Positions 1-6,440 of a stretch of 7,040 bases of DNA are shown here, in pieces. Source of the DNA: Mageeibacillus sp. UBA5442 (GTDB lineage: Bacteria > Bacillota > Clostridia > Saccharofermentanales > DTU023); NCBI GenBank assembly GCA_002427475.1, contig DIRG01000044.1, forward strand, positions 5,701 through 12,740. The letters run 5' to 3'. A program made the position numbers and the translations under genes. The notes beneath the pieces were generated by a model. The model was not told the origin of the DNA. It saw nothing but the letters and a program-made list of their open reading frames with translations, and made no database searches. How positions within the stretch are numbered: position 1 is the first letter of the stretch; the number at the start of each line of letters is the position of its first letter.

Positions 1-1
1 T

Positions 2-577
2 ACCATCGGCACCTTCATCGGTACCGGTCGTAGATCAGGCATCTTCACAGATGAAGACATGAAGGCAATGAATGAACCGGGCGTCAGCTCCAAGATGGAT
101 CGCGCTCTGATCTCTGACTCGGTAGCTACCTCAATCGGTGCTATCTTCGGTACTTCTAACGTAACTACTTATGTTGAGAGTGCTGCCGGAATCGGCGCCG
201 GTGGTCGCACAGGTTTGACCTCTGTGGTCACAGCGATCATGTTTATCTTGACTGTGCCGCTATTGTCCTTGGCAAGCGCAGTTCCCGCTCAAGCGACAGC
301 ATCCGCTTTGATTATTGTCGGCGTCATGATGGCCGGATCCTTCAGGGATATTAACTGGCCTGAACTCAGTGAAGCAATTCCCTGTTTCTTTACGGCGATC
401 TTCATGTGCGTGTTCTACAGTATCTCGACAGGTATAGCCTTCGGCTTCATTACTTACTTGCTCGTTCTCTTGATTCAAAAAGTGACGAAGCAGAAAACAG
501 AGCACAAGGCCTCACCGATTCTAATCGGCGCCTCAATACTCTTTATCTTGGAATTAATCTTAAGAGCTGTCTTCTGA
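2..577 (+). CDS. NCS2-family purine permease (AzgA/PbuG type), C-terminal part, 5' end outside window
   Basis: This is the C-terminal 191 residues of an integral membrane purine transporter, probably a proton symporter for adenine, guanine or hypoxanthine. The frame is open from base 2, and the first in-frame ATG at 59 is internal because conserved family sequence (TIGTFIGTGRRSGIF) precedes it. Residues 50-63 (GTSNVTTYVESAAG), followed by a glycine-rich GGRTGL stretch, match the conserved segment of the AzgA-like branch of NCS2, which includes B. subtilis PbuG/PbuO and the E. coli adenine and guanine permeases. Hydrophobic segments follow: about 75-95, a pair at about 97-110 and 120-150, and a last one at about 170-190. 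Family members run about 430-490 residues, so roughly 60% is missing. The stop at 577 is followed by a strong terminator, so this is the last gene of its transcript. Family assignment is firm; the exact purine cannot be read from this part. Confidence 0.92.
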   Translation, partial: TIGTFIGTGRRSGIFTDEDMKAMNEPGVSSKMDRALISDSVATSIGAIFGTSNVTTYVESAAGIGAGGRTGLTSVVTAIMFILTVPLLSLASAVPAQATASALIIVGVMMAGSFRDINWPELSEAIPCFFTAIFMCVFYSISTGIAFGFITYLLVLLIQKVTKQKTEHKASPILIGASILFILELILRAVF

Positions 578-600
578 TTAATATAAGGACGTATGATGAG

Positions 601-637
601 AAAGCCGCCTTCCACTATTGGGAGGCGGCTTTATTGT
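601..637 (+). terminator. Rho-independent terminator of the purine permease gene, possibly bidirectional
   Basis: A 13-bp stem (601-613 with 620-632, one T-G wobble, core AAAGCCGCCT/AGGCGGCTTT) closes a 6-nt loop, ACTATT. It is followed on the + strand by TTTATTGTT. It starts 23 bases after the permease stop and 14 bases beyond the stop of the oppositely oriented CPBP gene. Read on the minus strand, the stem is followed by only a short interrupted T-run (CTTTCTCAT), so leftward termination is plausible but weaker. Confidence 0.9.
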
Positions 638-646
638 TGGCTGTTT

Positions 647-1459
647 TTATTCGTCTTGCTTTGCTAGAGCTTGTTTTGTCTGTAGTAAATAAATACCATA
701 GCCTGCCGCTCCTATACTAGCCAACACAAGAGCAATAACGGAATCTGTAGGGTATGTTTGCTGCGTTGAAAAAATGAAGGGGAAGCCGCTGAGATTGATG
801 ATGAAGTGGAAGAACGCAACTAGGACTAGGTTTGCAGTCAGTGTATAGATAGAACCAAAATAAATACCCAATCCGATTGACCAGAGAACTTTGCAGACTA
901 CCAATATGGGCGCTTCGCCAATCATTCCAAAAACGTGCCCGGCACCAAAGATGAATGCTGCGACCAATACTGACAGCAATTGACTGTTTTTATTCTTGTG
1001 GAATAAATTTGCGAGGGCGTTTTGTAGCAGACCGCGGCAAAAGAATTCTTCTATCAAAGCTACGGCTGCTATATAGACGATGCCTTCGAAGAGCAGCTTT
1101 ACTATGGTTGGGCTCCTATCGAAGGGCTGTAGGCTAATGCTAAAGGCTATGAGCGGGATAAGAAGAATAACTAGACAAGACAGCAAGTATTTTTCTAAAC
1201 CTGCTTTCAAGCTACTTTTGCCCAGACCTAATTCAAGATCCGGGATCAGCACCTTATGCAGAATCAATCCCAACAGCAAGGCCAATATGGTGTTGATAAA
1301 CACGGCGATAAGCTCAGGCTGGACATCAAAAAGCTCTATCTCAATAAACAAAATTCCGGGTAGTCCCGAAACATATAGAAAGGCTATCAGCCCGGCCAAA
1401 ATAAGCGCAATTACGCTGGTCTTAGTCGATCTTGCGCTTTGTTCAGTTTTCTTAGTCAT
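647..1459 (-). CDS. CPBP family intramembrane glutamic endopeptidase (CAAX protease/Abi family)
   Basis: This is a 270-residue polytopic membrane protein with about eight hydrophobic segments (roughly 17-37, 48-68, 92-110, 122-137, 160-178, 183-203, 206-222, 238-258). The three conserved CPBP motifs are all present: EEFFCR at 137-142 (catalytic-type EExxxR), FGAGH at 171-175, and HFIIN at 218-222 (HxxxN). An active-site glutamate and histidines are therefore intact. Eukaryotic relatives (Rce1) cleave prenylated CAAX proteins. Bacterial members process or protect against peptides such as bacteriocins, or act in membrane-protein regulation, and the target here is unknown. The ATG at 1459 is preceded by the very purine-rich AAGGGGGGAG (1466-1475) at about 6 bases, which supports the start. 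The gene is monocistronic: a minus-strand terminator (1513-1545) lies just upstream. No bacteriocin precursor or ABC transporter is adjacent, so an immunity role has no local support. Confidence 0.92.
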   Translation of the reverse strand: MTKKTEQSARSTKTSVIALILAGLIAFLYVSGLPGILFIEIELFDVQPELIAVFINTILALLLGLILHKVLIPDLELGLGKSSLKAGLEKYLLSCLVILLIPLIAFSISLQPFDRSPTIVKLLFEGIVYIAAVALIEEFFCRGLLQNALANLFHKNKNSQLLSVLVAAFIFGAGHVFGMIGEAPILVVCKVLWSIGLGIYFGSIYTLTANLVLVAFFHFIINLSGFPFIFSTQQTYPTDSVIALVLASIGAAGYGIYLLQTKQALAKQDE

Positions 1460-1512
1460 AGGCGTCTCCCCCCTTATGTACTAAATATAAGCTAAATCCA
1501 CAAATTTGTTTT

Positions 1513-1545
1513 AAAAAAATCCGGCAAGGGCTCTTGCCGGATTTT
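1513..1545 (-). terminator. Rho-independent terminator of the saccharopine-dehydrogenase-like gene
   Basis: A perfect stem (1516-1528 with 1533-1545, core CCGGCAAG/CTTGCCGG) closes a 4-nt loop. Read on the minus strand, it is followed by a run of seven T residues (complement of the A-run at 1513-1519). It lies 28 bases past the stop of the minus-strand oxidoreductase gene and before the CPBP gene, so those two genes form separate transcripts. Confidence 0.93.
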
Positions 1546-1573
1546 CGGTATCGACTTAATTAGCCTAAAAGTT

Positions 1574-2818
1574 CTACTCAAGAACCTCGCGCTGAATCGG
1601 TAAGAGCTCTTCAAAGCTCATATCCCAATCGTGCATCGAGTTTGTCAACTTGACCAGAACATTGAAGAACTCTTCAGTATCTATCAAACCTTCAGGTGCG
1701 AAAACGCCCTTGGGGAAATTATCCTTGTGCTTATACATTAAGTAAATGCCAATCGGATTACCACCATAAGCGTACACTCCGCGATCAAAGACAGATTGGA
1801 GCCATCTGCTGGTATAGCGAACACGTTTACCGTCTTCGGTACCCTCAGCGATTGCGGCTTGTCCTTGGAACGCGCCTAAATCCTTCCATGCGTCGGGCAT
1901 CTCATAGAGCGGTGCATCCGGTTCGACAGGGGGGTGCACGGGATCTTCGTGTCCTCTAGCCGCTTTCCTGATTGCGGGGTCACTCTTGAGAGTACCTAAG
2001 CAGGCACTGTAGTCTTTTATATCAATGTATCTAGGCAAGGTAATCGGTTCAGGATGGCCGAACAAGTACACCGGAACGCGGCCTATATCGCCGGAAAAGT
2101 CAAAATATTCGCCTGAGTCGAAAGCCTCAACCATGGCACGTTTCCCATCTTTCCAGATCGGAATCTGACCTGTAGCTGAGTGAACCAAATGATCCCAGCA
2201 GGCCGGGCTAAACTCTATGAACTTCTCACCGGTCACGTCATCTTCGAAATCAAAGATGTATTGCATTGACTCTTCCAAATCAGTGCCACGAACCAAATCA
2301 ACATTCGGCGGACCACTATGCCAGACCACTTTGAGAGTATCTACTTCATCCAGCTTATCTGCAATGTATTTCGCCTGCAGGTTAAGGATACCGGGAGCTT
2401 GTCCCATATTGATTAAAGCTGTAACACCGGCTTCTTTGGCCTCATCAAACAAATCAAGCAAATCCTCGGTCGTATCACCTTCGTCACAGACGTCAATATA
2501 ATTAGTTCCGGAAGCGATTACTGCTTTAAGCGTGGGTACTCCGAAGCGAACAAAAGGACCGACGGCATTAAGTACCAGATCGAAATCCTTAGCGACTTCT
2601 GTCAAGTTATCCGTATCGGTGATGTCCAGCTGCATCGCGGTGACCTTTTTGTATCCGTCTAGCGAGTCTGCTAACTCCTGAGCTCTGTCTACGTTCAGGT
2701 CCGCAATAGTCAATTCAACTTCCTTAGGCAGACCTTCCAAGTCCAAATCTAATAGATGTTGCAACACCCTCATTCCTTCTCCGCCAATTACACCGGCGCC
2801 CAATAGTAACAATTTCAT
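1574..2818 (-). CDS. Saccharopine dehydrogenase family NAD(P)-binding oxidoreductase
   Basis: This is a 414-residue soluble enzyme with an N-terminal Rossmann fold. MKLLLLGAGVIGG gives GxGxxG at 7-12, and an acidic residue (D40, in TIADLN) at the end of the second strand suggests NAD rather than NADP. Residues 84-89 (NAVGPF), 107-113 (YIDVCDE) and 139-147 (GQAPGILNL) match conserved segments of the saccharopine reductase / carboxynorspermidine synthase superfamily. The rest would be the substrate-binding and dimerisation domain. Family enzymes form or cleave secondary amines between amino acids and carbonyl compounds. No lysine or polyamine gene is nearby, so the substrate is unknown. Start choice: a TTG (2821) and an ATG (2818) are adjacent, and AAGGAGG (2827-2833) lies 8 bases before the ATG and 5 before the TTG, so ATG is preferred. 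It is divergently transcribed from an MFS transporter and may share regulation with it. It ends in a strong terminator. Confidence 0.88.
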   Translation of the reverse strand: MKLLLLGAGVIGGEGMRVLQHLLDLDLEGLPKEVELTIADLNVDRAQELADSLDGYKKVTAMQLDITDTDNLTEVAKDFDLVLNAVGPFVRFGVPTLKAVIASGTNYIDVCDEGDTTEDLLDLFDEAKEAGVTALINMGQAPGILNLQAKYIADKLDEVDTLKVVWHSGPPNVDLVRGTDLEESMQYIFDFEDDVTGEKFIEFSPACWDHLVHSATGQIPIWKDGKRAMVEAFDSGEYFDFSGDIGRVPVYLFGHPEPITLPRYIDIKDYSACLGTLKSDPAIRKAARGHEDPVHPPVEPDAPLYEMPDAWKDLGAFQGQAAIAEGTEDGKRVRYTSRWLQSVFDRGVYAYGGNPIGIYLMYKHKDNFPKGVFAPEGLIDTEEFFNVLVKLTNSMHDWDMSFEELLPIQREVLE

Positions 2819-2840
2819 CAATAAAGCCTCCTTAGCTTTG

Positions 2841-2868
2841 GAGTCAAAATCACCTTCAATTTTGACTC
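2841..2868 (-). promoter_or_regulatory. Perfect inverted repeat in the leader of the oxidoreductase gene
   Basis: GAGTCAAAAT (2841-2850) and ATTTTGACTC (2859-2868) form a perfect 10-bp dyad around an 8-base spacer. It sits 8 bases upstream of the Shine-Dalgarno sequence (2827-2833) of the leftward gene. It could be a repressor operator or a leader hairpin affecting translation. It lacks a T-tract on the minus strand, so it is not a terminator. The repeat is seen directly; its function is inferred. Confidence 0.55.
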
Positions 2869-2989
2869 AGTTTTCCTATGTAACATTTAATATTTTTGTC
2901 AATCGATTACTTAGCTTCCTACTAACAATCATGATCTTTTTCAATCACGACTCGAGAAGAAAATATTTCATTTGTTTGATATTTCATGG

Positions 2990-3013
2990 AATAATGTGTC
3001 ATTACACATTATT
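2990..3013. promoter_or_regulatory. Candidate operator palindrome in the divergent promoter region
   Basis: AATAATGTGT (2990-2999) and ACACATTATT (3004-3013) form a perfect 10-bp dyad around CATT. The size and symmetry suit a dimeric transcription factor such as a TetR-, MarR- or CRP/FNR-like regulator, but it does not match a specific consensus I recognise. It lies just downstream of a candidate leftward promoter (3026-3054), where a bound repressor could block transcription. No regulator gene is present in the window. Confidence 0.5.
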
Positions 3014-3025
3014 GCGATCTTAGAC

Positions 3026-3054
3026 ATTTTCGCAGTAATTTGAGTGTCTGTCAA
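3026..3054 (-). promoter_or_regulatory. Candidate leftward sigma-70-type promoter for the oxidoreductase gene
   Basis: On the minus strand a perfect TTGACA (3054-3049) is followed, after 17 bases, by GAAAAT (3031-3026), which matches four of six positions of TATAAT. Transcription would begin near 3019, inside or beside the palindrome at 2990-3013, leaving a leader of about 200 bases. A second minus-strand TTGACA at 2902-2897 has no good -10 at normal spacing. The call rests on sequence match only. Confidence 0.35.
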
Positions 3055-3071
3055 ACAGTTTTTTGAACATA

Positions 3072-3100
3072 TTGACAAACCTATTGAAAAACAATAATCT
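3072..3100 (+). promoter_or_regulatory. Candidate rightward promoter for the MFS gene (distal)
   Basis: TTGACA (3072-3077) is a perfect -35 element. Downstream are AATAAT (3093-3098, five of six matches but a 15-base spacer) and TAATCT (3095-3100, a 17-base spacer but a weaker match). Its -35 lies back-to-back with that of the leftward candidate (3049-3054), 17 bases apart. This would imply a leader of about 190 bases. Confidence 0.35.
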
Positions 3101-3186
3101 ATGGCGTGGAGAAAAGAATATAATTAGAATTTCTAACAATAATAATAGTTTGAGCTAATATTTTAATTAAATAAGCATGTTTATTA

Positions 3187-3217
3187 TTTACAAACGTCAT
3201 TTTCTTAACTATATGAT
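3187..3217 (+). promoter_or_regulatory. Candidate rightward promoter for the MFS gene (proximal)
   Basis: TTTACA (3187-3192) precedes TATATG (3210-3215) at 17 bases, or the better TATGAT (3212-3217) at 19 bases. The surroundings are very AT-rich, so chance matches are likely. It lies about 80 bases before the MFS start and competes with the distal candidate at 3072-3100. Confidence 0.3.
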
Positions 3218-3295
3218 ATATTGAGAAAACTAATCAATTCTCCTCAAGAGAGAAGTTTTATGAGCACATTACAAAAATAGAAGTCAGGAGACAAA

Positions 3296-4513
3296 ATGAA
3301 GAAAATTAACAATAGTTTAATAATTGTGGCGATTCTATCAGTGTTCGCTATACCAATGAGTACTCAAATTCCTACTGCAGGTATGCAGAATATTGCCGAT
3401 CACTTCCCGAATGCAGCTTACACAACAATAGCTATGGTTGTGACGCTTCCGGTCCTTGTCGCCGCCGCCTTTTCTTTAGTCGCCGGGAAAATTGCCGGAA
3501 CAAAGGTCGAGACCAAGTCGCTGATTATTTTTGCTTTAATTCTCTTCACTGTCGGTGGGGTAGCGCCGTATTTTTCCCCTAACAACCTAACAATGATTCT
3601 TGTTTGGCGCGCGATCTACGGCATCGGCGTAGGTTTACTCTCGCCCTTGGGGGCAACCTTGGTCGTGCAAATGCTCTCGGGAGATCTGCAGACTAAAGCG
3701 ATGGGCGCAGGTTCGATCGCCTTAAATGTCAGCGGCGTTATTTACCTTGCCTTAGCAGGATTTCTGGCCAATGCTGCGTGGCAGAATATGTTCTTAATCT
3801 ATTTTGTCGGCCTATTGTTTCTCGTCGCTGTCATTCTCTGGCTACCAAGAGAACCCATTCAGACCGAAAAATCTGATGTTGTTAAAGATGCAAAGCCTGC
3901 CTTTATTACACCCGCTATGGTCGGGATCGCTGTCGTATGTTTTGTAATTGCGGTGCTGGAGTATCCGGTTTTAATTAACATGTCGCCGCTTATTATTAAC
4001 GAGAATATAGGTACTGCTGCCACTGCCGGGATTATCTTGGCCTTGTACACAGTTGGTGGTATTCTCGGAAGTGCGATTTATGCCGCTTACAAACGTCAGC
4101 TGAAAACTCACACTATCCCTTCTTCCATGTTAATCGTAGCAGCCGGTTTAGTACTAATCAGTTTTGGAACTAATGCCCTAATGCTCGGAGCAGGAACCTT
4201 GCTGATAGGAGTGTCCTTTGGCATCTACTATCCGGAATTTTATATGTTGATGGGCAAAGCCGCTCCTGTTTCGCTAACTGCAATGGGCATGAGCTTGATC
4301 ATGGTCGGTTATGATCTAGGCGGCTTCGTCTCCCCTTATTTCTATTCTCTCTTGGCACAAGTCACGGGGCAAGAAGGCATACGCTTCCCCTTTATCTTTA
4401 GCATGATCGCCTTTGTAGTCATAGCGGTCATTATGGGTTTGGGAGCGCGCAAACAGCCTGCGACAGAAAATGTAAAGCCCGACCTAGCTGCTGAGGAAAA
4501 ATCTACGCCATAG
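3296..4513 (+). CDS. Major facilitator superfamily (MFS) transporter
   Basis: This is a 405-residue, probably 12-helix, inner-membrane secondary transporter. Hydrophobic segments lie at about 7-25, 42-64, 75-92, 98-125, 137-158, 163-184, 205-225, 242-262, 276-291, 295-320, 326-352 and 364-384. A charged central loop at about 185-203 separates the two halves. The fourth helix carries R105 followed by GIGVGLLSP (109-117), typical of MFS motif B and the drug/sugar efflux (AraJ/DHA1-like) branch. The loop 2-3 motif A is degenerate (AGKIAGTKVETK, 63-74). ATG at 3296 is preceded by CAGGAG (3285-3290) at 5 bases. The substrate is not readable. Divergence from a saccharopine-dehydrogenase-like gene suggests export or uptake of a related amino-acid-like metabolite, but that is inference. 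The C-terminal tail (385-405) is charged and cytoplasmic. No clear terminator follows, and the stop lies 8 bp from that of the convergent DUF4003 gene. Confidence 0.9.
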   Translation: MKKINNSLIIVAILSVFAIPMSTQIPTAGMQNIADHFPNAAYTTIAMVVTLPVLVAAAFSLVAGKIAGTKVETKSLIIFALILFTVGGVAPYFSPNNLTMILVWRAIYGIGVGLLSPLGATLVVQMLSGDLQTKAMGAGSIALNVSGVIYLALAGFLANAAWQNMFLIYFVGLLFLVAVILWLPREPIQTEKSDVVKDAKPAFITPAMVGIAVVCFVIAVLEYPVLINMSPLIINENIGTAATAGIILALYTVGGILGSAIYAAYKRQLKTHTIPSSMLIVAAGLVLISFGTNALMLGAGTLLIGVSFGIYYPEFYMLMGKAAPVSLTAMGMSLIMVGYDLGGFVSPYFYSLLAQVTGQEGIRFPFIFSMIAFVVIAVIMGLGARKQPATENVKPDLAAEEKSTP

Positions 4514-4521
4514 AGCCGTTC

Positions 4522-5508
4522 TTAGGAATTAGAAGCAGCGGCCGAAGCTGAGGTGGCGATAACGATGGCAATCGCCGCCTGTTGGGCAACAATTATATTT
4601 GTAATTCCAGTTGAGAGTGTGGAAGACATCAGCTTGTCGTGACTTTGTTCCGCGTAGTGATATGCTGCCAAGGCCGTCGCGAAGAGCTGTAACTCTTGCA
4701 CACCGGCCGACAACACTTTAAAGCCTTTTTGATTACGTAAAAACTCATAAACCTCAACAACATCCGCTACCAGAACTTCTGTTTCAACAGGAAGCAAAGC
4801 TAAGATCCCCAGTGATGGCAAGGTCAGCTGCCGATCAAGGCGCAGCTTCTTCTGTTTGAACTGCTCAGACAGAGCAAGGACTCTGTCTACTGCATCTGAA
4901 TCCGCGTCGCCTAGCGCGAGAACTTGTGCCAAGTTAAGCACGCTGTCGCCTGAACGAAATTTAGCTTTCATAGCTTGAAAAAAGCTTTCAATTTGATTTA
5001 CTCCGCTGTCAACTTCCTTCTCTGAAAGAGCGAGCAAAACTGCAAATATATAATCGTTGTGACCCGTTAGGAAACGATGCTCTGCTTTCATTCCTAAATA
5101 AAAATCTTCTGCACGCTGAGCAATCTCTTCGAAGTCCCCTGCCGCTGCCGAGGATGCTATTTGATATGCAGCGACGACCAGATAATCTGAGGCCATAAAC
5201 TTCTTTGTTTTGAGCAGCTTATAGACAACGGTGGTATCTTCCAGCAGCCGTTGTCTGTTCGCTTGCATTGACAAGAGAGTCGCCAGACAGAGTTGAGTGT
5301 GGCCGCGAAAATAGGAGAAAGGTCCCATCTTTTCCTTGATCATCTCAGCATTTTCTTTGACTGCCCTTAGATTGAGACGTTGACCTCTGCCGGCATAGAG
5401 CAAGGCTGACACACGTTTCATTATGTTGTTTTGCCAGAAAAATTCGCCTTCAAAAGCTCGGTAATTTTCAACGAACAGGGTCATCTTTGATTTTAATAGT
5501 GGATTCAT
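4522..5508 (-). CDS. DUF4003 family protein
   Basis: This 328-residue protein has no signal peptide and looks mostly helical and cytoplasmic. It matches my recollection of DUF4003, a Bacillota family of unknown function. Recognisable conserved stretches are PFSYFRGH at 63-70, SDYLVVAAYQIA at 107-118 and HRFLTGHNDYIFAVLLALS at 144-162. No catalytic motif is known to me. The C terminus (about 303-328) becomes Ala/Ile/Ser-rich and low in complexity. The chosen ATG (5508) has GGAGG at 5513-5517 with a rather short 4-base gap; M9 is an alternative start without a clear ribosome binding site. It lies downstream of the vWA gene on the same strand but after a 187-bp spacer, so it may have its own promoter. 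It converges on the MFS gene with an 8-bp gap, and the two transcripts probably overlap at their 3' ends. Confidence 0.75.
   Translation of the reverse strand: MNPLLKSKMTLFVENYRAFEGEFFWQNNIMKRVSALLYAGRGQRLNLRAVKENAEMIKEKMGPFSYFRGHTQLCLATLLSMQANRQRLLEDTTVVYKLLKTKKFMASDYLVVAAYQIASSAAAGDFEEIAQRAEDFYLGMKAEHRFLTGHNDYIFAVLLALSEKEVDSGVNQIESFFQAMKAKFRSGDSVLNLAQVLALGDADSDAVDRVLALSEQFKQKKLRLDRQLTLPSLGILALLPVETEVLVADVVEVYEFLRNQKGFKVLSAGVQELQLFATALAAYHYAEQSHDKLMSSTLSTGITNIIVAQQAAIAIVIATSASAAASNS
4551..4580 (+). other. Hairpin just past the MFS gene, inside the 3' end of the DUF4003 gene
   Basis: Bases 4551-4560 (AGGTGGCGAT) can pair with 4571-4580 (ATCGCCGCCT) over a 10-base loop, 38 bases past the MFS stop. 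On the + transcript all ten pairs form, one as a G-U wobble. On the minus transcript that pair becomes an A-C mismatch. No T-run follows, so it is not a classical terminator, but it could stabilise or help end the MFS mRNA. Repeated Ala/Ile codons in DUF4003 could explain it by chance. Confidence 0.25.
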
Positions 5509-5527
5509 AATGCCTCCAACAGTGATG

Positions 5528-5549
5528 TCGCAGAATGTGTAAACTGCGA
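5528..5549 (-). promoter_or_regulatory. Short inverted repeat in the DUF4003 leader
   Basis: TCGCAG (5528-5533) and CTGCGA (5544-5549) form a perfect 6-bp dyad around a 10-base AT-rich spacer. It lies about 10 bases upstream of the DUF4003 ribosome binding site. A second 6-bp dyad, ACAATG/CATTGT, lies at 5589-5606. Either could be an operator half-site pair or a leader hairpin. No convincing -35/-10 pair was found in the 187-bp spacer 5509-5695, and no terminator for the vWA gene is evident there. Confidence 0.3.
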
Positions 5550-5695
5550 ATATATTTTTCTCTTAAAGATTAAATTAAGTTTACTGCAACAATGTTTAGG
5601 CATTGTAAATCGCATCAAGTCGATAAACGGGTACCCATTTCCACTTTATCTGACACCTGCTTCTAGTATAGAGAAAGTCTGCTTAGCGCCTAACA

Positions 5696-6349
5696 TTAAT
5701 CTCTACCTCCGCGCTCCTTTACATCCTGCTGGATTTCAGCAAAGCTGTCCTCAGCGATCCTACCTTTTTCGCGATAGAGTCTGACGGAATTGCTCAGCAC
5801 CTTAAAGTTCAACTCAATCCCCTTGCTGTCTGCCAAATAATCGACTGCCCGATCCGGACTAATACCGAATTCTCCTGCTGTTGCGATAGCGTCGATGTTG
5901 GCACCGAGGAAGATAAATTCCCAATCGTACTCGTTTTTCTGCCGCTCAATCAGTTCCCTAACCTTGTCGTGCGAATATTCACGACTGGAGTTTTCGTAGC
6001 CGTCTGTAATAATGACGAACATCACTTTACCGGCTTGATATTCACTGGCAGTTTGCCGCATTACGTTAATAATTTTGTTGACCGTGCGACCGATGGCATC
6101 TAGCAACGCGGTCGTGCCGCCCACCTGGTATTCCTTGTTCGTGAGCGGACTTACTGCTTCAATGCTGATGCGATCGTGCAGCAATTCATAATGATTGTCG
6201 AACAATACCGTGGTGATATTACACTCACCTTCAACATCTTTTTGTTTGGACAATAAAGCATTGAAACCGCCAATAGTATCTGTTTCCAGTCCACCCATTG
6301 ACCCGCTTTTGTCTAGTATGAAAACCAATTCTGTTAGTTCTTGTTTCAT
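5696..6349 (-). CDS. vWA domain protein with intact MIDAS motif
   Basis: This 217-residue cytoplasmic protein consists almost entirely of a von Willebrand factor type A domain. The metal-ion-dependent adhesion site is complete: DKSGS at 13-17 (DxSxS), threonine in GGTTAL at 77-82, and aspartate D116 in IITDG. FLGANIDAI (147-155) and the DRAVDY stretch (166-171) belong to a Bacillota family of small stand-alone vWA proteins, distantly like TerY of tellurite-resistance-type clusters. Such domains bind Mg2+ and assemble protein complexes; no enzyme activity is expected. There is no signal peptide or membrane anchor. The ATG at 6349 has an ideal AGGAGG (6356-6361) at 6 bases. It lies 91 bp downstream of the macrodomain-HTH gene on the same strand, with no terminator between, so the two are probably co-transcribed and functionally linked. 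The partner proteins are unknown. Confidence 0.9.
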   Translation of the reverse strand: MKQELTELVFILDKSGSMGGLETDTIGGFNALLSKQKDVEGECNITTVLFDNHYELLHDRISIEAVSPLTNKEYQVGGTTALLDAIGRTVNKIINVMRQTASEYQAGKVMFVIITDGYENSSREYSHDKVRELIERQKNEYDWEFIFLGANIDAIATAGEFGISPDRAVDYLADSKGIELNFKVLSNSVRLYREKGRIAEDSFAEIQQDVKERGGRD

Positions 6350-6403
6350 CTTGTACCTCCTAAAGTTTTTTAACTCAGACTAGCAAGGGTCTAGATTCGG
6401 GAG

Positions 6404-6420
6404 GTCGCTTCTCAAGCGAC
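6404..6420 (-). other. Small hairpin between the macrodomain and vWA genes
   Basis: GTCGCTT (6404-6410) pairs perfectly with AAGCGAC (6414-6420) over a 3-base loop, 21 bases past the macrodomain stop on the minus strand. No T-run follows, so it does not look like a terminator. It may be an mRNA processing or stability element that sets relative levels of the two genes. No clear promoter is visible in this 91-bp gap. Confidence 0.4.
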
Positions 6421-6440
6421 ATTTACTTGGAAAACAGCAC

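Larger units (their letters stand above)
2819..3295. other. AT-rich divergent intergenic region
   Basis: This 477-bp stretch between the divergent oxidoreductase and MFS genes is much richer in A and T than its flanks and holds no convincing protein gene. The only open stretch of any length (2838-3023, +) has no ribosome binding site, no family resemblance and AT-driven composition. The region contains two perfect 10-bp inverted repeats (2841-2868 and 2990-3013), TTGACA-type elements facing both ways around 3049-3077, and a second promoter-like element close to the MFS gene. It is best read as a shared regulatory region. Confidence 0.7.

Noticed and set aside
59..577. ATG at 59 as the start of the purine permease
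   Set aside because: Conserved NCS2 sequence continues in frame upstream to base 2, so this methionine is internal.
647..1459. CPBP gene as a bacteriocin immunity gene
   Set aside because: No double-glycine leader peptide, bacteriocin ABC transporter or quorum-sensing gene is adjacent; only the family match remains.
1080..1484. 134-codon open frame on + opposite the CPBP gene
   Set aside because: It is antisense to a gene with all three catalytic motifs, and its translation shows no recognisable domain.
1500..1509. ACAAATTTGT palindrome upstream of the CPBP gene
   Set aside because: It is a short AT-rich self-complementary string next to the terminator A-run, expected by chance in such sequence.
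2838..3023. 61-codon open frame on + in the AT-rich intergenic region
   Set aside because: It has no ribosome binding site and no family resemblance, and it spans the candidate operator and promoter elements.
3048..3064. CTGT-CAA-ACAG followed by six T residues, resembling a small + strand terminator
   Set aside because: The stem is only 4 bp with no G+C-rich core, and no + strand gene lies upstream for it to terminate.
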